A stretch of 64,000 nt of DNA, taken from UBA7672 sp044224605. Lineage in GTDB: Bacteria > Pseudomonadota > Alphaproteobacteria > Caulobacterales > Hyphomonadaceae. A program made the position numbers and the translations under genes. The stretch covers positions 1-64,000 of the forward strand of contig JBGAKC010000019.1 of the NCBI GenBank assembly GCA_044224605.1. The letters run 5' to 3'. The number at the start of each line of letters is the position of its first letter. The stretch's first letter is position 1. This document shows positions 45,810-54,925 of the stretch, one piece after another. A model generated the notes under the pieces. That model was not told the origin of the DNA. It did no database searches and worked only from the letters and a program-made list of their open reading frames with translations.

Positions 45810-46688
45810 TCAGCTCCAGGATGCGGCGACGCGCGCCGCCGCCTTGGCGATCATGAGCTCTGGATCGGCCTCGAGTTCGATGCCGGCGGATTCGAGAAGC
45901 CTGTTGACCACGCCGATCAGTTCAATCGCCCTGGGCACGTCGTCTCCGGTGATATTCTGCGAGAGAGCGGCAACGAGCGCGCGGAGGGGGCGAGAGCCGA
46001 TTGCCCTCGCGATCTCGCGGAAATCTTCGGACGCGGAAGCCTGCGTTCCGGCGGGAGTGAATTTTTCGGGATCGATCTCGACCAGCACGCGACCCGTCAC
46101 GCCGGTCTTCGCGCGGGTGAGGGCGAGGACGGGCTGGCCCACCTCGATCTCGGCGGCGACGGCTGTGCCTTTGCCGCCTTCGTATTCGCGGGGTGCTCCG
46201 AGGTGGCGGAGGGGCCAGCCATAGGCGGCGATGCGTTCGGCGAGGCGGAGTTCGGACAGCATAGTGAGGTGGGTAAGGCTGCGCGAGATGCAGAATTCGA
46301 GAATGCCGATCATGAGTTCGCGCTGATGGTTCGAGGGCCAGCGAGGATTGGTAGAGCGGCGGTGCTGGGGTGCGGCGATCCAGCGGGAGATGTCCCATAC
46401 GGAATCGAGTTCGGGCAGGGGCTCGTCGGACCATGCGGCGAACTTCTTGAGGAGCGTCGGTTGGGTCGTGGGATTGAGGCGAACAGAGGCGGCGACGTCG
46501 CCGAAGGGGTCGAGGCTCATGAGGTAGACGGCATGCTCGTCGTCGAACTCGTCGGTCTCTTTGCCATCGGTTGAAGTGAAGTCGGCCCAGCCATGGCCCT
46601 CGATGTAGAAGGCATGGCGCATGCGGAATATCTGGTCGAGCTGGCGTGCGTACAGATGCTGGTTCGCCAGCGAGACGGCGTGGATCAT
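45810..46688 (-). CDS. Acyl-homoserine-lactone synthase (LuxI family)
   Basis: Predicted to make an acyl-homoserine lactone signal from S-adenosylmethionine and acyl-ACP or acyl-CoA. From ATG 46688 (GGGGA upstream) the 292-residue product keeps the LuxI residues at almost the standard positions: Arg24, Trp34, Glu44, Asp46, Asp49, Arg70 and Arg102 within VWDISRW. The usual Phe28 is Tyr28, beside Phe27, and the usual Glu before the last Arg is Asp99. The catalytic domain ends near residue 210; an additional C-terminal part of about 80 residues (helical, LRALVAALSQN, AIELIGVVNRLLESAG) is not present in the ~210-residue type enzymes. No LuxR gene lies within the window. Confidence 0.85.
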   Translation of the reverse strand: MIHAVSLANQHLYARQLDQIFRMRHAFYIEGHGWADFTSTDGKETDEFDDEHAVYLMSLDPFGDVAASVRLNPTTQPTLLKKFAAWSDEPLPELDSVWDISRWIAAPQHRRSTNPRWPSNHQRELMIGILEFCISRSLTHLTMLSELRLAERIAAYGWPLRHLGAPREYEGGKGTAVAAEIEVGQPVLALTRAKTGVTGRVLVEIDPEKFTPAGTQASASEDFREIARAIGSRPLRALVAALSQNITGDDVPRAIELIGVVNRLLESAGIELEADPELMIAKAAARVAASWS

Positions 46689-47268
46689 ATGGTTCCCCAA
46701 CCTTGCCGGACTCGTCTCCGGCTGTGGGACAGTATGGGGGAGGTTTCAAGAGAACGCAACCTTGGGTTGTGGTAGATCCGCGGGCGCGCTCTCGTGGTGC
46801 GTCGGGCGCACGCTTCACGTGCTGCTCACCATAGGAGCTGTGGGGCAAGTGTAGTCGCTTGCGGCGACTGTCTTAGTTTCCCGTTGTTGAGTGTCGGTCT
46901 TTGCTTCGGGCAGGGCCTGAGGCGGCGCATCGCTGTGGCATTCAGCGGGAAGACGGCCGGGGTCCATCCGGAAAGAAGTGACGACGTTCAGCACAAGCTC
47001 GACGAGCGCGCGCAGCATCGTTGTCAACCACAGCTGAGGAAGCGATGGGGAGCCAGCCCCGTTTGCGTGTGTTCGTGCCTGTGTCATGCGGGGCATTCAA
47101 CGCCCGCAATTTCCCCGGACGGATCCGGGGAGCTCTATCCCACGATCTTGCAGGCTAGCACATTGAAATCAGGCACGAAGATTTACGGCCCTCCTAGGAA
47201 GTCGGGCCCCCTCTTTCCCACGTTCGATGGTCTGGTCTTCAGGGCGGGGGTCGCCTAGAGAGGCCGTG
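46689..47268. other. Intergenic region between the LuxI-like gene and sdhE
   Basis: This 580-bp divergent region has no strong gene. It holds a 13-bp palindrome with arms CAACC and GGTTG (46757-46769), about 70 bp upstream of the LuxI-like start, which could be a regulator site but is shorter than a lux box. A weak small frame on the minus strand is listed separately. The last 100 bp should contain the sdhE promoter; no consensus element was recognised. Confidence 0.5.
46815..47018 (-). CDS. Possible small protein upstream of the LuxI-like gene
   Basis: A 67-residue open frame (start MLRALVELVLNVVTSF) reads toward the LuxI-like gene, ending 126 bp before it. The first half is amphipathic, the rest hydrophilic and Thr/Ala-rich, and a longer start at 47096 is also open. 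GC at third codon positions is only moderately high and no ribosome site is visible, so it may not be real. It is noted because small genes next to autoinducer synthases are sometimes functional. Confidence 0.25.
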   Translation of the reverse strand: MLRALVELVLNVVTSFRMDPGRLPAECHSDAPPQALPEAKTDTQQRETKTVAASDYTCPTAPMVSST

Positions 47269-47535
47269 ATGAGCGATATCGAAATCCGCCGCCGCAAGCT
47301 TCAGTTTCGCGCCGCCAGGCGGGGGTTTCGGGAGCTTGATCTCTATATGCAGCAGTTCACGGATGCGCATCTGGCTGGGTTCGGGGCGGAGCAGCTCGAC
47401 CAGTTCGAGGCAGTGCTGGATATCCCAGACCAGCATGTTTTCGACTGGATCATGGGGCGGGAGACGCCGCCGGAAGGTTTGAGGTCGGAAGTCCTCGACC
47501 TGCTGCTTTCGTTCCGCTATTCGGCCCCTACATAG
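47269..47535 (+). CDS. sdhE: FAD assembly factor SdhE
   Basis: Helps attach FAD covalently to succinate dehydrogenase SdhA. The 88-residue protein is the right size for the family (DUF339/SdhE) and contains the key RGFRELD motif (RGxxE) after a basic N-terminal stretch RRRKLQFRAARRG, followed by YMQQFTDAHL and the conserved DIPDQHVFDWIMGRE. ATG 47269 has GAGAGG upstream; the frame open before it is rejected. It lies about 100 bp ahead of mfd, an order known in other alphaproteobacteria, perhaps as one transcript. Confidence 0.92.
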   Translation: MSDIEIRRRKLQFRAARRGFRELDLYMQQFTDAHLAGFGAEQLDQFEAVLDIPDQHVFDWIMGRETPPEGLRSEVLDLLLSFRYSAPT

Positions 47536-47640
47536 GAGAGGCTGGGCGGGTTTCGCCAGGCTGAACCATCGGAACAATTCGCTGTGCCTGACGCTCAATG
47601 AGGCGTCCGGGCGGCTTGGCTATTCTTTCGAGAGTGATTG

Positions 47641-50600
47641 ATGCGGGTCTGGGACTCTCTCGCTCAACAGACGAAACCGGTTCGGGTCTATGAGACGCCG
47701 TTCATCGCAGACGTGCGGTTGATCGCGGAGGCGGCGCAGAAGCGGGGCGGGACATCTCTCTATGTGGCGCAGGATGACCGGCATGCCTTCATGGCGGCGG
47801 CGGCGGCGCGGTTCTTTACGCCCTTGCTGGAAGTCATCAACCTGCCGGCGTGGGACTGCCTGCCTTATGACAGGGTGAGCCCGAGCCCGGGCGTTGCGGC
47901 GCAGAGGTGTGCGGCGCTGGCGCGTCTGGCCAGTCGGAATGTGGGATCGGCGCCCGCGCTGGTGGTGACGACGGCGTCGGCTGCCGTGCAGCGCGTGCCG
48001 CCGCGGACGCACATGGGCGTGGCGGCGTTCGTGGCGAAGGTGGGCGAGACCGTGCCGCAGGAGAAGGTGCGGGCGTATCTCGACATTAATGGCTATTCGC
48101 GCGCCTCGACCGTGCGCGAACCGGGCGAGTATTCGATACGCGGGGGCATCGTAGACATCTTCCCGGCGGGATTGCCGGAGCCGGTGCGGCTCGACTTCTT
48201 CGGCGACGAGCTGGAGGCGGCGAAGTATTTCGACCCAGAGACGCAGATCTCCACTGCGGCCATTCGCGAGATCGTACTGGCGCCGGTGAGCGAGATCGAT
48301 TTTTCGGACAATGCGCTGTCGCTGCTGCGCAGGAATTTCCTGTCGGCGTTCGGATCGCCGGGTGGCGATCCGACCTATGAGGCGGCGCGTGAACGCATCC
48401 GGCGGCAGGGCGTGGAGCAGTGGCTGCCGCTGTTCTACGAGAAGCTGGAGACGCTGTTCGATTATCTTGGGCTGAAGGCGCTGATCGCGATGGATCCGTC
48501 GGCGGCGGAGGCGGCGAGCGAGCGGCTGGCGCAGGCGGCGGAATATTATGAAGTGCGGAAGTCGACGGCTTCGGCGGGCGGGATCACGCAGCACGTGCTG
48601 CCGCCGGACCGGCTGTATCTGACGCCGAAGGAGCTGGGCGACGAGCTCAATGCGCGGGCGACGGTGTCGTTCACGACGCAGAATGCGCCGGAGCAGGCGG
48701 GCGGACAGATCGAGGGCCTGATCGGGCGAGCGAAGGCGGGACGGAGCTTCGTGCTCGAGCGCGCCGATCCGAACGCGAACCTGTTCGATGCGGTGGTGCG
48801 CCATATCCGCGAGCGGCAGGCGGCGGGCAAGAAGATCATCGTCGGGGCGTGGAGCCAGGGATCGGCGAGCCGGCTGGTCGGCATTCTCGAGGATCACGGG
48901 ATTCCAGGCGCGAAGATCGCGGGCTCATGGCCGGAGGTGAACAAGGGGCAGGTCGCGGTTGCCGAGATCGCAGTCGAGACCGGGTTCGAGGACGACGATC
49001 TCGTCATCATCTCCGAGCAGGACATGCTCGGCGACAAGCTGGCGCGGCCTCGCAAGCGCAAGTCTTCGGCGGCGGTGATCGCGGAGGCGGCGGCGCTTTC
49101 GGCGGGGGACCTGATCGTCCATGTCGAGCATGGCGTGGGGCGGTATGACGGGTTGCGCACCGTGACCGTCAACGAGGCGCCGCATGATTGCCTTGAGCTG
49201 ATCTATGCGGGCGGGGACAAGATCCTGCTGCCGGTTGAGAACGTGGAGCTGATCTCGCGCTATGGCGCGGAGAGCGGCGAGGGCGCGCTGGACAGGCTGG
49301 GCGGCGGTGGATGGCAGGCGCGGAAGGCGCGGGCCAAGAAGAAGATCATGGACATGGCGGACGAGCTGATACGGCTCGCAGCCGAGCGCGAGCTGAAACG
49401 GGCGCCGAAGACGGATACGGCGGATGGCGTGTTCCGGGAATTCTCGGCGCGCTTCCCGTATGAGGAGACGGACGATCAGCTTTCGGCGATCGAGGATGTG
49501 ATCAAAGACCTGACATCGGGCAAGCCGATGGATCGGCTGATCTGCGGAGATGTGGGCTTCGGGAAGACCGAGGTGGCGCTGCGGGCGGCGTTCCTGGTAG
49601 CGATGAGCGGGCTGCAGGTGGCGGTGATCGCACCGACGACGCTGCTGGCGCGGCAGCATTTCCAGACGTTCTCGGAGCGGTTTACGGGATGGCCGCTCAA
49701 GGTGAAGCATCTTTCGCGGTTCGTGACGGCGAAGGAAGCGAGCGAGACGCGCGAGCAGATCAATTCCGGCGAGTGCGATGTCGTGATCGGCACGCACGCG
49801 CTGCTGGCGAAAACAATCAACTTCAGGCGGCTTGGGATGATCGTCGTCGACGAAGAGCAGCGTTTTGGCGTGAAGCACAAGGAGCGGCTGAAGGAGCTCA
49901 AAGCCGATGTGCATGTGCTGACGCTGTCGGCGACGCCGATTCCGCGGACGCTGCAGATGGCGCTCACGGGCATTCGCGACCTGTCAATCATTGCGACGCC
50001 GCCGGTGGATAGGCTGGCGGTGCGGACCTATGTGGTCGAGTTCGATCCGGTGACGATCCGTGAGGCGCTGCTGCGGGAGCGGTATCGTGGCGGGCAGTCG
50101 TATTTCGTGGCGCCACGCGTGGCGGACCTGCCTTTCCTCGAACGGTACATGAAGGAGCAGGTTCCCGAGGTGAAGGTGCAGGTGGCGCACGGGCAGATGA
50201 CGCCGACCGAGCTCGAGGACGCGATGACGGCGTTCTATGACGGCAACGCCGACGTGCTGCTGGCGACGACGATCGTGGAGTCGGGGCTGGATATTCCGCG
50301 GGCGAACACGCTGGTAGTGTACCGGGCGGACATGTTCGGCCTGGCGCAGCTCTATCAGCTGCGTGGGCGGGTGGGACGCGCGAAGCTGCGGGCGTATGCG
50401 TACCTGACGACGCCGGAGGAAGAGAAGCTAACCGATGGGGCTGACAAGCGGCTGAAGGTTCTGCAGTCGCTCGACAGTCTTGGCGCAGGCTTCATGCTGG
50501 CGAGCCACGATCTCGACATGCGCGGCGGGGGCAATCTGCTGGGCGAGGAGCAGTCGGGGCATATCAGGGAAGTTGGCGTCGAGCTGTATCAGCAGATGCT

Positions 50601-51108
50601 TGAGGATGCTGTGAAGGCCCTGCGGTCTGGCGAGAGGCTGGACGGGCATGAGGTGGCTGACGAGTGGTCGCCGCAGATCGATATCGGCGCGGCGGTGCTT
50701 ATTCCGGAAGGCTATGTCGAGGATCTGGCGACGCGGTTGTCGCTCTATCGGCGGCTGGCGGACCTGATGACCGACCAGGAGCGCGAGGCATTCGCGGCGG
50801 AGCTGATTGACCGGTTCGGTCCGCTTCCGGAGGAAACCAAGCAGCTGCTGGAGATCACGGCGGTGAAGATCCTGTGCAAGCGACTGGGCGTGGCGAAGGT
50901 GTCGGCGGGGCCGAAGGGGGCGCTGCTGGCGTTCCGAGCGGATGCGCCGCTGGATACGGGCAAGCTGGTGGCCTATGTGCAGAAGCAGCCGAACCGCCTG
51001 AAGCTGCGGCCGGACATGAAGCTGGTGCTGAGCGGCGCATGGCCCGATGCGCCGGGGCGGATGGCGGGCGTGAAGGCCTTGCTGAGGGATATGAGCGGGT
51101 TGCTGTAG
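47641..51108 (+). CDS. mfd: Transcription-repair coupling factor
   Basis: ATP-driven translocase that removes RNA polymerase stalled at DNA lesions and recruits UvrA. The 1155-residue protein has the UvrB-like N-terminal module, the RNA-polymerase-interacting (CarD-like) domain around GDLIVHVEHGVGRYDG, the helicase core with Walker A GDVGFGKTEV (about 636-645), VVDEEQRFG (about 737), LSATPIPRTLQ and the RecG-like TIVESGLDIPRANT-QLRGRVGRA region. The C-terminal D7 domain is present (MTDQEREAFAAELIDRFG). ATG 47641 is preferred to the TTG one codon earlier. Codons here are strongly G-ending, unlike the C-ending genes at the left of the window. Confidence 0.97.
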   Translation: MRVWDSLAQQTKPVRVYETPFIADVRLIAEAAQKRGGTSLYVAQDDRHAFMAAAAARFFTPLLEVINLPAWDCLPYDRVSPSPGVAAQRCAALARLASRNVGSAPALVVTTASAAVQRVPPRTHMGVAAFVAKVGETVPQEKVRAYLDINGYSRASTVREPGEYSIRGGIVDIFPAGLPEPVRLDFFGDELEAAKYFDPETQISTAAIREIVLAPVSEIDFSDNALSLLRRNFLSAFGSPGGDPTYEAARERIRRQGVEQWLPLFYEKLETLFDYLGLKALIAMDPSAAEAASERLAQAAEYYEVRKSTASAGGITQHVLPPDRLYLTPKELGDELNARATVSFTTQNAPEQAGGQIEGLIGRAKAGRSFVLERADPNANLFDAVVRHIRERQAAGKKIIVGAWSQGSASRLVGILEDHGIPGAKIAGSWPEVNKGQVAVAEIAVETGFEDDDLVIISEQDMLGDKLARPRKRKSSAAVIAEAAALSAGDLIVHVEHGVGRYDGLRTVTVNEAPHDCLELIYAGGDKILLPVENVELISRYGAESGEGALDRLGGGGWQARKARAKKKIMDMADELIRLAAERELKRAPKTDTADGVFREFSARFPYEETDDQLSAIEDVIKDLTSGKPMDRLICGDVGFGKTEVALRAAFLVAMSGLQVAVIAPTTLLARQHFQTFSERFTGWPLKVKHLSRFVTAKEASETREQINSGECDVVIGTHALLAKTINFRRLGMIVVDEEQRFGVKHKERLKELKADVHVLTLSATPIPRTLQMALTGIRDLSIIATPPVDRLAVRTYVVEFDPVTIREALLRERYRGGQSYFVAPRVADLPFLERYMKEQVPEVKVQVAHGQMTPTELEDAMTAFYDGNADVLLATTIVESGLDIPRANTLVVYRADMFGLAQLYQLRGRVGRAKLRAYAYLTTPEEEKLTDGADKRLKVLQSLDSLGAGFMLASHDLDMRGGGNLLGEEQSGHIREVGVELYQQMLEDAVKALRSGERLDGHEVADEWSPQIDIGAAVLIPEGYVEDLATRLSLYRRLADLMTDQEREAFAAELIDRFGPLPEETKQLLEITAVKILCKRLGVAKVSAGPKGALLAFRADAPLDTGKLVAYVQKQPNRLKLRPDMKLVLSGAWPDAPGRMAGVKALLRDMSGLL

Positions 51109-51117
51109 GAGCGTTGA

Positions 51118-51876
51118 ATGACGGGTCGTGTTGCGGGGCGTGTGGCGCTGGTGACGGGGGCTTCCTCCGGACTGGGAAAGCGTTTTGCGCAGGTGCTGGT
51201 CGCGGAAGGCGCAAAGGTCGTTGTTGCGGCGCGGCGGAAGGATCGGCTGGATGAGCTGGTGAAGGAGCTGGGCGCGAATGCGTTCGCGGTTCAATGCGAT
51301 GTCACGGACGAGCGCCAAGTGATCGCCATGTTCGATGCGGCCGATAAGAAATTCGGGCTGGTGGACACGATCATCAACAATGCAGGGATGACGCACGCAA
51401 ACAATGCGGTGACGCAGGATATCGCGGAGTTCCGAAAGATCATGGACCTCAACGTGACGTCGGTGTGGTGCGTGGCGCGTGAGGCGGCGCGGCGGTTGAT
51501 CCATGCGGGGCCGGAGAAGTCGCACCGGGGGCGGATCGTCAACATCGCCTCAATGGCGGGGCGGATCGTGATCCCGAACGTGACGGCCTACAACACGTCG
51601 AAGGCGGCCTGCGCGCATCTCACGCGGTCGCTCGCGCGCGAGTGGGCGCGTCACGGCATTAACGTGAATGCGCTGTCGCCGGGCTATGTCGCGACCGAGC
51701 TGACCGAGGAATGGTTGAACGGCGAGGGTGGTCAGAAGACGATCGGCAAGTCGCCGCGCCGCCGCATCATGGACGAGAAGTCGCTCGACGAAGCGCTGCT
51801 GTTCCTGTGCTCGGACGATGCGAAGTTCGTCACCGGCACGGACGTGCTGGTGGACGACGGCCAAAGCATGCTCTGA
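51118..51876 (+). CDS. SDR family oxidoreductase
   Basis: The 252-residue NAD(P)-dependent short-chain dehydrogenase has TGASSGLG (cofactor motif), NNAG, the catalytic Ser in NIASMAGRIV and Tyr-Lys in AYNTSKAACAHL. The C-terminal FLCSDDAKFVTGTDVLVDDGQ is typical of the classical SDR group. The substrate is undetermined; relatives include 3-oxoacyl-ACP reductase-like and sugar dehydrogenases. AGGAG precedes the ATG. The gene starts only nine bases after mfd ends, so it may be read through. Confidence 0.92.
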   Translation: MTGRVAGRVALVTGASSGLGKRFAQVLVAEGAKVVVAARRKDRLDELVKELGANAFAVQCDVTDERQVIAMFDAADKKFGLVDTIINNAGMTHANNAVTQDIAEFRKIMDLNVTSVWCVAREAARRLIHAGPEKSHRGRIVNIASMAGRIVIPNVTAYNTSKAACAHLTRSLAREWARHGINVNALSPGYVATELTEEWLNGEGGQKTIGKSPRRRIMDEKSLDEALLFLCSDDAKFVTGTDVLVDDGQSML

Positions 51877-51888
51877 TCGATTCGGCGC

Positions 51889-52662
51889 CTACGTCGGGGG
51901 CGGCGGCGGAGGCGGGAATGCAAGCCCATCCGTGCCGGCCATTCCGCCGCCTGAGGTCACGGCAGCATAGAGCGCCTCTCCCACAGGCGAGAATGCGAGG
52001 ATGCGCGCAAGCAGCAGGGTCCCGACAAGCACGCCCATCGACCAAAGCCATGCCGGATGGAGGCGGCCATGCACGCGCCAGTCGCGCACGAGGCAGACGA
52101 TCGGAATGACAAGCGCAGTCAGCTCCGCGATCTCGAATGCGTAGGGCGGGAGGAACGGCATTGGCAGCAGCCGGCCAAAGCCCGGTCCCATCAGCATCGC
52201 GAACGCGCCGACCTGAAGGCGCATGTGCCATTCGGTTTGCCGGCGGAGGACGATGGCGGCGCCGAAGAGACCAACAAAGCCGACGAGCGTCGTCGGATTG
52301 GCGATCAGGAAGTGCTGCGGCTGGAAGAAGAACGGAGTGCGCGCCGTCTGTATCGCGGCGATCGTCACCATCGGCCCGAGGATGACGAGGCCGATGACCC
52401 ATACGACGGCAATTCGCCCAACCTGCCGGTGCAGTGCGATGTTTCCGCTTGCCCCCAGCCAAGTCTGCGTAAGCGTGATGAACACCCACCCCATGAAGAC
52501 GACGGCGTGGGCGTGGACAATCAGCGGCGCGCCGAAACTCGAGCGGCCGAGGGCGAGCTGAACCACGAAGCCGGACAGCAGGATCACGGCCATCACGGTG
52601 ATCACGTTGCGGAAGAAACGGCGATCGCTTGTGGCTGGAACGTCGATTGTTGCGTCTGTCAT
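51889..52662 (-). CDS. Polytopic membrane protein, paralogue of the one at 16963-17685
   Basis: The 257-residue protein from ATG 52662 has GGTGGGG five bases upstream (an earlier TTG would only add four residues). About seven hydrophobic segments are visible. The segment VHAHAVVFMGWVFITLTQTW followed by NIALHRQVGRIAVV mirrors the protein encoded at 16963. Its end is Pro-rich (seven prolines, PPPPPPPT). Conserved His residues at membrane borders may bind a cofactor, but this is unproven. It is expressed away from the DUF2200 gene and converges on the SDR gene. Confidence 0.8.
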   Translation of the reverse strand: MTDATIDVPATSDRRFFRNVITVMAVILLSGFVVQLALGRSSFGAPLIVHAHAVVFMGWVFITLTQTWLGASGNIALHRQVGRIAVVWVIGLVILGPMVTIAAIQTARTPFFFQPQHFLIANPTTLVGFVGLFGAAIVLRRQTEWHMRLQVGAFAMLMGPGFGRLLPMPFLPPYAFEIAELTALVIPIVCLVRDWRVHGRLHPAWLWSMGVLVGTLLLARILAFSPVGEALYAAVTSGGGMAGTDGLAFPPPPPPPT

Positions 52663-52797
52663 AATCCCCACCAATTCATTTGCGGCTCAACGACAGCCCA
52701 AGCCAGGCTCGGAGCGCCGCGATCATCCCCGCAAGACCATACCGCAAATGCGAACATGCGCCAGACGCTTGCGACGGTGCAGGCGTCGCTTCGCTGA

Positions 52798-53178
52798 TCA
52801 GGCCGCCGTTCGCAGGACCTTTTCCATCGCCTTGCCCTTGGCGAGTTCGTCGATGAGTTTGTCGAGGTAGCGGATTTCCTGCATCAGCGGCTCCTCGATA
52901 TCCTCCACGCGAACACCACAGACGATGCCGGTGATGGATCGCCGCGCGGGGTTTGGCTTGGGCGCGCCTTCGAAGAAATCCTGGAAGCTCGTCTGCTTCT
53001 TGATGTGATCTTCGAGAGCTTTCTGATTGTAGCCGGTGAGCCAGCGGACGACTTCGTCGACTTCCGCTTTCGTACGGCCCTTTTTCTCCGCCTTGGTGAT
53101 GTAGGCCGGATAGACGCTGGCGAAGCTCATCCCATAAAGGCGATTCCAGTTCGCGATCGTCCTTGCGGTCGTCTTCAT
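52798..53178 (-). CDS. DUF2200 family protein
   Basis: The 126-residue protein shows the family features: MSFASVYPAYITKAEKKGRT, EVDEVVRWLTGYN, and the VRVEDIEEPLMQEIRYLDKL end. Many small bacterial proteins of this kind have no assigned function. The ATG at 53178 is chosen because conservation begins there; an open leader of 49 residues in front is rejected. It stands alone on the minus strand between the membrane protein gene and the CaiB-type gene. Confidence 0.9.
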   Translation of the reverse strand: MKTTARTIANWNRLYGMSFASVYPAYITKAEKKGRTKAEVDEVVRWLTGYNQKALEDHIKKQTSFQDFFEGAPKPNPARRSITGIVCGVRVEDIEEPLMQEIRYLDKLIDELAKGKAMEKVLRTAA

Positions 53179-53451
53179 GGGCGTTGTCCGACTGAGGCTT
53201 CCCGCCTTCTCCCAAATGAACCGCGAGGGCGTGGAGGGGTCAATACGGGCTGGCGTGGAGCCGATCGCGTCGTGACGGACCGCCCAGCTCCTGCCCGGCA
53301 GCGCGTTGCACGCAACGCGATCCAATGTAGCCGTCTCGCCGCTTCGCAGCGATTGCCGGGCAGGAGCCCGACGGTCCCGATTGCCGCAACGTGATACTTG
53401 ACGCGCCCGTCAACGACCGCCTTCGTGGCGGGCATATAGTGGAGAAAGATA

Positions 53452-54591
53452 ATGGCGTCTGGTCCCCTGGTTGGCGTGAAGGTTGTCGAGTTCGCGGGCA
53501 TCGGCCCGGGGCCGTTCTGCGGGATGTTGCTGGCCGACCTTGGCGCGGATGTCGTTCGGATCGATCGCGCTGAGAGCGTGGGGCGGTCGCATCCGGATCT
53601 GGCGAACCGGGGCAAGCGGTCGATCGCGATCGATCTCAAGAAACCAGAAGGGATCGAGGCGGCGTTGAGCCTGATCGGGAAGGCCGATGCGTTGCTGGAG
53701 GGATTCCGGCCGGGCGTGATGGAGCGGCTGGGCGTCGGGCCGGATGTGGCGCTGAAGCGCAATCCGAAGCTGGTCTATGGGCGCATGACGGGATGGGGGC
53801 AGACGGGGCCGTGGTCGTCGATGGCGGGGCATGACATTGATTACATCGCTTTGACAGGTGCGCTGCACACGATGGGGCGGGCGGGCGAGCCGCCGGCGCC
53901 GCCGTTGAACCTGGTCGGGGATTTCGGCGGCGGTGCGCTTTATCTTGCGATGGGCCTGCTGGCCGGGATCATCGAGGCGCGCACGTCGGGCAAAGGGCAG
54001 GTGGTCGACTGCGCGATGATCGACGGCGCGGCGTCACTGATGACGATGTTCTACGGCATGAAGGCGGCGGGGATCTGGACGGCGGAGCGGGATGCGAACC
54101 TGCTGGATGGCGGGGCGCATTTCTACGACACCTATGAATGCGCCGATGGGAAGTGGCTGGCGGTCGGGGCGATCGAGCCGCAATTCCACGCGTTGCTTGT
54201 GAAGGGTCTTGGGCTGCCGGCGGATGCGTTCCAGGCGCAGATGAGCCGTGACCAGTGGCCGGATTATTCGCGGCGCGTGGCGGAGGTGATCCGGACACGG
54301 ACGCAAGATGAATGGATGAAGGTGTTCGACGGTACGGACGCCTGTGTCGCGCCCGTGCTGAGTATGGATGAGGCGCCGAAGCATCCGCACAACGCAGAAC
54401 GGAAGACTTTTGTGGAGGCCTTCGGCGTGACCCAGCCGGGGCCCGCGCCGCGGTTTTCGCGTACGGCGGGAGCTGTGGGCGGCGCGCCGGCGCTGGCGGG
54501 CAAGCAGTCCGAGGACGTCCTGAAGGCGTGGGGGATCGGGGTTGAACAGGCGGCCGGGTTTCTTAAATCCGGTGCGGTCGTGCAAGCCTGA
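53452..54591 (+). CDS. CaiB/BaiF CoA-transferase, alpha-methylacyl-CoA racemase-like
   Basis: Family III CoA transferase. The 379-residue protein opens VKVVEFAGIGPGPFCGMLLADLGADVVRIDR and contains KPEGIEAALSLI, GRMTGWGQTGP, GHDIDYIALTG and the GDFGGGALYLAMGL segment. The His in GHDIDY and Asp in VGDFGGG match the His/Asp pair used by alpha-methylacyl-CoA racemases, so interconversion of 2-methyl-branched acyl-CoA is more likely than CoA transfer between acids, although this is inferred. Racemase activity would serve branched-chain lipid degradation together with the acyl-CoA dehydrogenases and propionyl-CoA carboxylase found elsewhere in the window. Confidence 0.93.
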   Translation: MASGPLVGVKVVEFAGIGPGPFCGMLLADLGADVVRIDRAESVGRSHPDLANRGKRSIAIDLKKPEGIEAALSLIGKADALLEGFRPGVMERLGVGPDVALKRNPKLVYGRMTGWGQTGPWSSMAGHDIDYIALTGALHTMGRAGEPPAPPLNLVGDFGGGALYLAMGLLAGIIEARTSGKGQVVDCAMIDGAASLMTMFYGMKAAGIWTAERDANLLDGGAHFYDTYECADGKWLAVGAIEPQFHALLVKGLGLPADAFQAQMSRDQWPDYSRRVAEVIRTRTQDEWMKVFDGTDACVAPVLSMDEAPKHPHNAERKTFVEAFGVTQPGPAPRFSRTAGAVGGAPALAGKQSEDVLKAWGIGVEQAAGFLKSGAVVQA

Positions 54592-54925
54592 CGCGAGGCC
54601 GGGTAGCGTCCGATTCAGCCTGAAATATGGCATGGAGTCAGTGGCTTCCCGATATTTTTATCTCCTGAATTGAGGACAACAACTGCCTCAATCCGCATTC
54701 AGACTCACTGCCATATACCGAGCACATACCGCCGGGACGCCTTGAAGTCCCTCGATGGTTCCCGACGGTTCTGTTCCTGTGCACCTGGGCCGGTTTCGCA
54801 AGAAGCCGGCCCTTCCTTTTCCGGTTTTGGCTCGCGTGGGAGGATTGTTGCCGGTTGTCGTAAGGTCGCGGTGACTCTTTATCGCTAATCGCTAAAACGG
54901 GACCAAAGTTCTCCGGGAGCTAAGG
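54592..54925 (+). ncRNA. Gap with possible small RNA or long 3' leader
   Basis: No gene is seen in this 334-bp stretch, which is less GC-rich at the left (54650-54720). It contains TTGAGG / CCTCAA arms at 54670-54691, a GGGAC / GTCCC hairpin near 54733-54750, and a clear terminator at 54787-54812. The terminator is almost 200 bp after the CaiB-type stop. That distance, the hairpins and the terminator would fit an independent small RNA of about 100-150 bases; a long trailer of the CaiB transcript is also possible. Confidence 0.3.
54787..54812 (+). terminator. Rho-independent terminator upstream of the M1 peptidase gene
   Basis: Stem GGGCCGGTTTC / GAAGCCGGCCC (one G-T pair) with a GCAA loop, followed by TTCCTTTTCC. 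It ends about 114 bp before the M1 peptidase start. Confidence 0.85.
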
